A stretch of DNA of 27,822 bases from a virus. The notes under the pieces were generated by a model, which had not been told where the DNA came from, ran no database searches, and saw only the letters and a program-made list of their open reading frames with translations. The position numbers were made by a program, and so were the translations under genes. Within the stretch, counting starts at the first letter, position 1; the number at the start of each line of letters is the position of its first letter. The stretch lies in IMG/VR virus record IMGVR_UViG_3300008259_000366, positions 1-27,822 of that record, one strand, 5' to 3'. Positions 22,376 to 27,822 of the stretch are shown here, piece after piece.

Positions 22376-25300
22376 ATGGCAACATCTAGTAAAGTATTTG
22401 TGTCGCCTGGTGTGTACACCTCAGAAAGAGAATTGAGCTTCGTGGCTCAAAGTGTGGGTGTGACAACATTAGGTATTGTGGGTGAAACTCTGAAGGGGCC
22501 TGCATTCGAACCTATCTTCATAACTAACTATGATGAATTCAGAACATATTTCGGTGATACAAAATCCGAAAGATTTGTTAATACCCAAATCCCAAAATAT
22601 GAATCTGCTTACATCGCTAAATCCTACCTACAACAATCTAACCAATTGTTTGTAACAAGAATTCTGGGTCTATCGGGTTACGATGCGGGCCCATCTTGGT
22701 CTATTACAAGTATTGCAAATGTTGATTCCTCTACCGTAGTTTCAACAAGTACTGCACAAAATATCAACACTTTGACTTTTAGTGCTTTAACATATTCAGC
22801 ATTTACTGAATCATCAATCGAAGTAATCGGAACAGGATCTTTACCGTTTAGTGGTATGTTAAGTACAACATTTACAGACAACAATGGTAATAGTGTTACT
22901 TTATTGGAATCGTTAGAAGGGTTCATTTCCGATCAGATTTCAAATTCGGGTGCTAACTATACTACAGATGTAAATTATTACGGATCTTTAGATTCTGCAG
23001 ATATTGCAACTGTTGAGGGTCTTGGATATACTGCATCGACAAATGTATTTGGTGTTCAGAATTTAGATTTTACCGCAAATACACTAACTTCTTATTTAAA
23101 CAATACTTGGTTCTATACTTTGTTCGATTCTACAAATTGTACATATGTAGGATATTCTTTCACATTTGCACTTTCATCTTATGATGCTATAAGTGTACCA
23201 ACAGAAATTACTGGTGGTATCGATATATACTACAATGAATTTTCAGGAACGTGCTATTGTGATTATGAAGGTTTGGTTTTAGCAACTCTAAGATCACGCG
23301 GTTTATCAATTGACCAAGGACCTGAATATCAAGTTTCAGCAACAACAGGTGTTGTTATGGATTGTTCAGGTGATTATGCACAAGTAAACTCTAATCCTTA
23401 CGCGGCATTTGGAATTTCAGGATTAACCGTATCTGGTGATGTATTTCAGTTCGAAGTTTCTTTACAAGATAATGATCAGAATTTTATTTCTAAAGTTTTA
23501 GGTAAAGGTAACTTTGACAAGTCAGCAACAGAAGTACCTGTATTTGTTGAAGAGGTTTATCCTGTGATGTTATATAACTTGTATATGAATTCATATATTA
23601 AAGGTTTAAATTGTACATTAGTTTCATTACCTAGTGCTAGAAGTGGTAATCAATATTCTTTGGGTTATTATTTGGATAAATTCCAAACTCCTGAAACTCC
23701 TTGGGTTGTATCTGAACTTCGTGGTAATGTAGTTTACAAGTTATTTAAAGTTATTTCAATCTCTGATGGTAACGCGGCTAACACAGAGGTAAAAATTTCA
23801 ATTGCAAATCTTTCATATGTTGATGGTACATTTGATGTATTTGTTAGAGATTTTTACGATACCGATAGAAATCCTGTTGTGTTTGAAAAATTTGAAGGTT
23901 GTACAATGAATCCAAATCTTAACAACTATGTTGCTAAGAAAATAGGTACTAGTAATGGTGAGTACGCAACACTATCAAAATTCATTATGTTGGATGTAAA
24001 TGAGTTTGCACCAATTGACACATTACCTTGTGGTTTTGAAGGATATGTACTTCCTACTTACTCAGGTTACTCTAATTGTCCTTTGACTTCCGCAAAACCA
24101 CCAAAACCAATTTACAAAACTAAAGTTAACTATCCTGGTGAAGTAATCTACAATCCTCCTTTTGGAGCACCTATTCAATCGTTGGGTGACAAACCAAGAA
24201 GACAATATTTAGGTTTTACAAGTACAATTGGTGTTGATTCTGACCTTTTACAATATAAAGGTAAACAAAATAATGATCTTTGTGTTGCAACGAATGATTT
24301 AGTTTGGAATTATTTAACTAGAGGTTTCCATATGGACTCAGGTGCAACTGTAATCACAATAGGTGAAGATTATGTTACAAGTGGTCAACAAGCGTTTGAT
24401 TGTGGTGCTGGTGACTTTACATCAGATCCTCAAGATCCGAACAACCCTTATTATTACCTTTATTCTAGAAAATTCTCTTTAGTATTCCAAGGTGGTTTTG
24501 ATGGTTGGGACACATACAGACAATGGAGAACAAATACTGATGAATATCAGATCGGTAAACCTTCATATTTGGCAGGTTCTTGTCCTACAATTAGATTCCC
24601 TCAAGCAACAGGATGGGGAGCATTTAAAACTATCAATAACGATGGTAACATTATTGATTATGCAAACACTGATTACTACGCATATTTGATAGGTATGCAA
24701 ACATTCGCAAATCCAGTGGCAATTAATATAAATGTATTGGCAACTCCTGGTATAGATATGTTCAACAACCTTGAACTTGTTAAGTCAGCAATAGATATGG
24801 TTGAACAAGACAGAGCGGATTCAATATATATCGTTACAATGCCTGATTGGGAAATGTACACACCTACAAATCAGAACCCTAACGATTACATATTTCCTGA
24901 AGATGCTGTTGATAGATTAGAAGATACTGAAATAGATTCTAACTACACAGCAACTTACTTCCCTTGGGTATTGACCCGTGATAATGTAAATCTTACTCAG
25001 ATATACATTCCACCTACAGCTGAAGTTACTCGTAACTTGGCTCTTACAGATAACATCGCATTCCCTTGGTTCGCAACTGCGGGTTACACAAGAGGTCTTG
25101 TAAATTCTGTAAAAGCTCGTAAGAAAGTAACTCAAGAAGATAGAGACATCCTGTATAAGGGTAGAATTAACCCAATCGCTACCTTCCAAGATGTAGGTAC
25201 TGTAATTTGGGGTAACAAAACTCTTCAAATCTCTGAAGGAGCCCTTAACAGAATCAATGTTCGTCGTTTGTTGTTACAAGCAAGAAAACTTATCTCCGCT

Positions 25301-25558
25301 GTGGCAGTAAGACTTCTGTTCGAGCAAAATGATGAAAAACTTCGTCAGGATTTCTTAGACGCTGTTAATCCTATCCTTGATGCTATCAGAAGAGATAGAG
25401 GTTTGTTTGACTTTAGAGTAACAGTTTCCTCTTCCGCTGAAGATTTTGATAAACAACAATTGAGTGGTAAGGTTTATCTCAAACCTACAAAAGCTCTTGA
25501 ATTTATCGACATCGAATTCTTGATCACTCCTCTTGGAGCGTCTTTCGAAGACATTTAA
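22376..25558 (+). CDS. Tail sheath protein (gp18-like), very large
   Basis: A 1060-residue contractile tail sheath subunit, against 659 in T4. The N-terminal domain is typical: VFVSPGVYTSERELSFVAQS, GIVGETLKGPAFEPIFITNY and YIAKSYLQQSNQLFVTRIL. The C-terminal core is also typical: KGRINPIATFQDVGTVIWGN, LNRINVRRLLLQARKLISAV, FRVTVSSSAEDFDKQQLSGK and EFIDIEFLITPLGASFEDI. The extra length lies in the middle (about residues 105-700), in beta-rich Thr/Ser/Gly-rich sequence that probably projects from the outside of the sheath. Conserved elements resume at GGFDGWDTYRQWRTNTDEYQ (from about 707). A strong hairpin terminator follows. Codons at the 3' end use CGT and CTT more than most neighbours, consistent with high expression. 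Confidence 0.92.
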   Translation: MATSSKVFVSPGVYTSERELSFVAQSVGVTTLGIVGETLKGPAFEPIFITNYDEFRTYFGDTKSERFVNTQIPKYESAYIAKSYLQQSNQLFVTRILGLSGYDAGPSWSITSIANVDSSTVVSTSTAQNINTLTFSALTYSAFTESSIEVIGTGSLPFSGMLSTTFTDNNGNSVTLLESLEGFISDQISNSGANYTTDVNYYGSLDSADIATVEGLGYTASTNVFGVQNLDFTANTLTSYLNNTWFYTLFDSTNCTYVGYSFTFALSSYDAISVPTEITGGIDIYYNEFSGTCYCDYEGLVLATLRSRGLSIDQGPEYQVSATTGVVMDCSGDYAQVNSNPYAAFGISGLTVSGDVFQFEVSLQDNDQNFISKVLGKGNFDKSATEVPVFVEEVYPVMLYNLYMNSYIKGLNCTLVSLPSARSGNQYSLGYYLDKFQTPETPWVVSELRGNVVYKLFKVISISDGNAANTEVKISIANLSYVDGTFDVFVRDFYDTDRNPVVFEKFEGCTMNPNLNNYVAKKIGTSNGEYATLSKFIMLDVNEFAPIDTLPCGFEGYVLPTYSGYSNCPLTSAKPPKPIYKTKVNYPGEVIYNPPFGAPIQSLGDKPRRQYLGFTSTIGVDSDLLQYKGKQNNDLCVATNDLVWNYLTRGFHMDSGATVITIGEDYVTSGQQAFDCGAGDFTSDPQDPNNPYYYLYSRKFSLVFQGGFDGWDTYRQWRTNTDEYQIGKPSYLAGSCPTIRFPQATGWGAFKTINNDGNIIDYANTDYYAYLIGMQTFANPVAININVLATPGIDMFNNLELVKSAIDMVEQDRADSIYIVTMPDWEMYTPTNQNPNDYIFPEDAVDRLEDTEIDSNYTATYFPWVLTRDNVNLTQIYIPPTAEVTRNLALTDNIAFPWFATAGYTRGLVNSVKARKKVTQEDRDILYKGRINPIATFQDVGTVIWGNKTLQISEGALNRINVRRLLLQARKLISAVAVRLLFEQNDEKLRQDFLDAVNPILDAIRRDRGLFDFRVTVSSSAEDFDKQQLSGKVYLKPTKALEFIDIEFLITPLGASFEDI

Positions 25559-25580
25559 TCGAAGGATACACAAAAAAGAA

Positions 25581-25608
25581 ACCCTCACAGAAATGTGGGG
25601 GTTTTTTA
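25581..25608 (+). terminator. Rho-independent terminator after sheath
   Basis: An eight-base-pair stem, ACCCTCAC paired with GTGGGGGT (one T-G wobble), with loop AGAAAT and six T residues after it. It lies 22 bases past the sheath stop, and A residues upstream can pair with the T-run. Confidence 0.9.
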
Positions 25609-25661
25609 TTATATATTAATTTATTATCAAACTTTTATTAATAAAAAAAAATAATAAGCAC

Positions 25662-25695
25662 AAAAAAAATCCCATACCTGAATACGGGATTTTTG
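25662..25695 (-). terminator. Rho-independent terminator after tail tube (bidirectional)
   Basis: Stem AAAAATCCCATA against TACGGGATTTTT with one A/C mismatch and loop CCTGAA. Read on the minus strand it is followed by a run of eight T, directly behind the tube stop; read on the plus strand it has five T and backs up the sheath terminator. Confidence 0.85.
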
Positions 25696-25708
25696 TTTGT
25701 AGTAAATT

Positions 25709-26197
25709 TTAGTAAACTAACACACAACGATCCATACGCATCGAACAAGAGATAGATGCTAATGCATCACTATTGTATGCTAATGTGTCGAAGTTTACAT
25801 CTCTTAGGAAGGTTCCATATAGAATCCACTTTTCAACAACCACACCAGTCGGATCTAACATTTCAAGATCAACATCTTTTTTGTAACCGGCAGCATAACC
25901 CATACGACCTGTAACAGATTCAGCACATAGACGAACCCACTCCATAAGAGCTTGAGACGCGGATGGGCCAATTGGGTCTCTGAACTTAACATTAAGTTCA
26001 CTCCAAGTGAATCTACCAGCTACATAAGTTGATGTATTCAAGAAAGGAATTTCAACCGCATTTACGGTAATATGTGGTCTGGCAGTAGACTCCACAAACC
26101 ATTCGTTGATACCCAATGAGGTTGGGAAACGAAGAATAAATCGATTCTGTCGTTTTGGCTCATAAGGTATGGGCATTTTCATTAATAAATCAGCCAT
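25709..26197 (-). CDS. Tail tube protein (gp19-like)
   Basis: A 162-residue protein, close to T4 gp19 (163). It starts MADLLMKMPIPYEPKRQNRF and continues with ILRFPTSLGINEWFVESTAR, VEIPFLNTSTYVAGRFTWS, LNVKFRDPIGPSASQALMEW and YAAGYKKDVDLEMLDPTG, ending LASISCSMRMDRCVLVY. These are recognisable tube-subunit elements; stacked hexameric rings of such a protein form the inner tail tube through which DNA passes. Unlike T4, where 18 and 19 are adjacent and co-oriented, here it runs opposite to the sheath and converges on paired terminators. The A-rich leader and TATTTAT box 31 bases upstream match those of the sheath, suggesting matched expression. Confidence 0.9.
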   Translation of the reverse strand: MADLLMKMPIPYEPKRQNRFILRFPTSLGINEWFVESTARPHITVNAVEIPFLNTSTYVAGRFTWSELNVKFRDPIGPSASQALMEWVRLCAESVTGRMGYAAGYKKDVDLEMLDPTGVVVEKWILYGTFLRDVNFDTLAYNSDALASISCSMRMDRCVLVY

Positions 26198-26228
26198 TGT
26201 ATTATAGTTTTTTTGTTTTTATTTATTT

Positions 26229-26235
26229 ATAAATA
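26229..26235 (-). promoter_or_regulatory. Candidate late promoter TATTTAT for tail tube
   Basis: ATAAATA on the plus strand reads TATTTAT in the sense of the tube gene, 31 bases before its ATG, followed by an A-rich leader. The surrounding word TATTTATAAATA is palindromic, so it also contains the T4-type TATAAATA box on this strand. Confidence 0.5.
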
Positions 26236-26282
26236 TATTACCCAAGTAATTTTTTCTATTTACTTTAAATAATTTTTCAAGA

Positions 26283-27173
26283 TTATGTACTAGTATCTTT
26301 TTTACCATCTTTAGATAAATCTTCTTTTTTCTTAACACCACCAGCAGTAGAATAAATCTTTAAAATATCTTCTTGTTTATCTTTAAAATGTTGTTTCATA
26401 CTTTCTATATTCTTTCTATCATCATCTGAGAAACCAATTGTAGGTATGAAATTATTACTAACCTTATTTTTAAATGATATTTTTCTATCTTTTCGTAATT
26501 TATTAATATGACTTTGATTTTCCAAGTATTTGGACAATTGTTTAACATAATTAATAAACTCCTCCATAGCTTGGATTTTTAAAATCTCGGGTTTTTGTGC
26601 CCCCGACTCGTTTCCATAACTCACAGGATAGAATTTACACATATCTAAATATTCTCTTAAGACTTCGGAATCTGATAGACTTTCTTCATCCGTAAAATCT
26701 CTAAATTTTTTCAAGTTTTTTAAGATCTCTTCTTTATCTAAACCTTTATAGTCGGATATAATCATATTATATACCGTATTTTTTATCGTTTCGGGACTAT
26801 GACCCCTTGCTGTTATTATTGCAAATATTGATCCGCCATTAACACATTCTAAAAAATCAGACCAAGCGGGTCCTGGTTTAGCTAACATAACATCCGTCAT
26901 AAACCTTTCATCACCTTTTACTGTAAAGTTTCTAAAAGCTTCTTCCGCGAAACCCACAATCTTAGATCCCTTGTATTCAAATGATTCAAGACCAACTTTA
27001 CTTCTATAATGAGCAAAGTCTTCAGTGGACATACCAACTTCACTTCCTTTTTCATCAATAAGAACAATTTGGGTCGGCATTTCCAATATATTGTCATCCC
27101 AATCAAAAGCGTAATATTTCATATCGGGAGTTCCCTCCTCGGTCATACCTTCTTTTAAATTTCTTCTTTTCAT
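26283..27173 (-). CDS. HAD-superfamily phosphatase-like protein
   Basis: A 296-residue protein with the four HAD elements spread across it. Motif I is YAFDWDDNIL, with nucleophile D24 and acid/base D26. Motif II is FAIITARGHSP, with T121. Lys in AQKPEILK (K194) is a candidate motif III. Motif IV is IGFSDDDRKN (249-253 region). HAD enzymes hydrolyse phosphate esters; in phages they include nucleotide and polynucleotide phosphatases, but no kinase domain is seen here, and the substrate is unknown. The C-terminal 45 residues are Lys-rich and likely disordered. M18 is an alternative start just before motif I. The gene lies behind the tube gene on the same strand with its own TATTTAA-like box about 21 bases upstream. 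Confidence 0.7.
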   Translation of the reverse strand: MKRRNLKEGMTEEGTPDMKYYAFDWDDNILEMPTQIVLIDEKGSEVGMSTEDFAHYRSKVGLESFEYKGSKIVGFAEEAFRNFTVKGDERFMTDVMLAKPGPAWSDFLECVNGGSIFAIITARGHSPETIKNTVYNMIISDYKGLDKEEILKNLKKFRDFTDEESLSDSEVLREYLDMCKFYPVSYGNESGAQKPEILKIQAMEEFINYVKQLSKYLENQSHINKLRKDRKISFKNKVSNNFIPTIGFSDDDRKNIESMKQHFKDKQEDILKIYSTAGGVKKKEDLSKDGKKDTST

Positions 27174-27188
27174 TATGATTAACTTGTA

Positions 27189-27201
27189 TATTTATTAAAT
27201 A
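27189..27201. promoter_or_regulatory. Divergent promoter region with TATTTATTAAATA
   Basis: Plus-strand TATTTAT (27189-27195) lies 25 bases before ATG 27221. Overlapping plus-strand TTAAATA (27195-27201) reads TATTTAA toward the HAD gene. The 47-base gap between the divergent genes is otherwise A/T-rich without other signals. Confidence 0.4.
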
Positions 27202-27220
27202 TCATAATTTTCAATAATTA

Positions 27221-27822
27221 ATGAACTTAGATCATTTCATAGACATATTTGGTGATAGTTATGAATCACAACAAGAAATTTTAAAATGGTTTGGATCATA
27301 TGAAAGATTTTTTTCCATATGCACCAAGTCAGGGAAAATAATTAATCTTCTTGAACAAATAGATAATGACACAGAAGCAATTTATTATCATTGGGTTCTA
27401 AATCACGGAACCAAAGAAGAGAAAAGAAAAATATATAATGCAATTGTTAATGAATTTAATGACATTGAAAAGAAAGATGACACATATGTTTGGATTGGTA
27501 TAAGAGAGGATTTAAGTGAGTTATTTTGTCATTCATCAAGAAGAGATTGGTCACCAAGGGAAGTTGCCCAAAAGGTCTTACAAGGTGATGTAGATACATT
27601 TAATGACTATTGGACGGATGATGTTATGGATAATGTTTATGATTATCTAACAACTCAGAATCAAAACTATGTTAAACAAAGGGTTAAAGAAGAGATATTG
27701 GGTCAAACAATCAAAGCAGGAACAGAGTTATTAGAAGATTATGAGAATGAAGATGGTGAAGTTTTAATTACAAATGAAAATGTGGATATCTTTTTAGAAA
27801 ATTATGAAACATTGTCTTGGAT
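27221..27822 (+). CDS. Hypothetical acidic protein, right-truncated
   Basis: From ATG 27221 the frame is open for 200 codons to the window end, with no stop. The product starts MNLDHFIDIFGDSYESQQEI and contains FGSYERFFSIC, EAIYYHWVLNHGTKEEKRK, IGIREDLSELFCHSSRRDWS and LQGDVDTFNDYWTDDVMDNV. It is acidic, mostly helical by pattern, and has no signal peptide or membrane span. I do not recognise a family. It is divergent from the HAD gene, and a TATTTAT motif lies 25 bases upstream. In T4 the portal and prohead genes follow the tube gene, but nothing here resembles portal; what lies to the right is not visible. Confidence 0.6.
   Translation, partial: MNLDHFIDIFGDSYESQQEILKWFGSYERFFSICTKSGKIINLLEQIDNDTEAIYYHWVLNHGTKEEKRKIYNAIVNEFNDIEKKDDTYVWIGIREDLSELFCHSSRRDWSPREVAQKVLQGDVDTFNDYWTDDVMDNVYDYLTTQNQNYVKQRVKEEILGQTIKAGTELLEDYENEDGEVLITNENVDIFLENYETLSW

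Noticed and set aside
24492-25228. Several 60-100 codon frames inside the sheath gene
   Set aside because: Shadows of a very well supported coding sequence, with no ribosome site or recognisable product.

Overview
The window reads as part of the genome of an AT-rich T4-like contractile-tailed bacteriophage (Caudoviricetes, myovirus morphology). The evidence is a T4-type set of tail and neck genes (sheath, tail tube, gp15-like terminator, gp14- and gp13-like neck candidates), a family B DNA polymerase of T4 gp43 size, and dense, often overlapping genes on both strands. No tRNA, rRNA, CRISPR array, insertion sequence or integrase is visible. A-rich leaders in place of strong Shine-Dalgarno sites, and one TTTG/TAnnTTT-like promoter, hint at a Bacteroidota host, but that is inference only.

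Positions 1-3285 (+) hold surface-chemistry genes: a left-truncated methyltransferase, a glycosyltransferase-like protein, a TylF-methyltransferase/HtrL-YibB fusion and a GT2-like glycosyltransferase that lacks its N-terminus. Positions 3327-11721 (+) form a tightly packed run of baseplate or fibre-like virion genes. Two paralogous BppU-like N-terminal proteins are each followed by a large fibre-like protein, with proline-threonine linkers throughout; the run ends in a long Asn-rich beta-solenoid protein that begins without an ATG. Positions 11734-14474 (+) hold accessory genes: a broken small gene, a 2-oxoglutarate/Fe(II) oxygenase, a coiled-coil protein, a frameshifted GT9-like glycosyltransferase and a sulfotransferase. 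Positions 14573-17281 (+) hold the DNA polymerase, interrupted by one in-frame TAA.

Positions 17278-20526 (-) hold a small hypothetical gene, the gp13-like neck candidate and an SNF2-family helicase. Positions 20557-22103 (+) hold the gp14-like and gp15-like genes, followed by a previously unlisted 49-residue minus-strand gene. The very large sheath (+) and the tube (-) converge on two back-to-back terminators. The right end has a HAD-family phosphatase-like gene (-) and a right-truncated hypothetical gene (+).

Two things stand out. First, a sense-strand TATTTAT motif lies 4-39 bases upstream of the first gene of nearly every transcription unit on both strands, and is a candidate late promoter resembling the T4 TATAAATA box in reverse orientation. 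Second, there is a cluster of gene lesions between about 2.6 and 15.8 kb: in-frame stop, lost start, and apparent internal deletions with frameshift. The right-hand tail module is intact. The lesions could be real decay or expression control, or consensus errors in the assembly.
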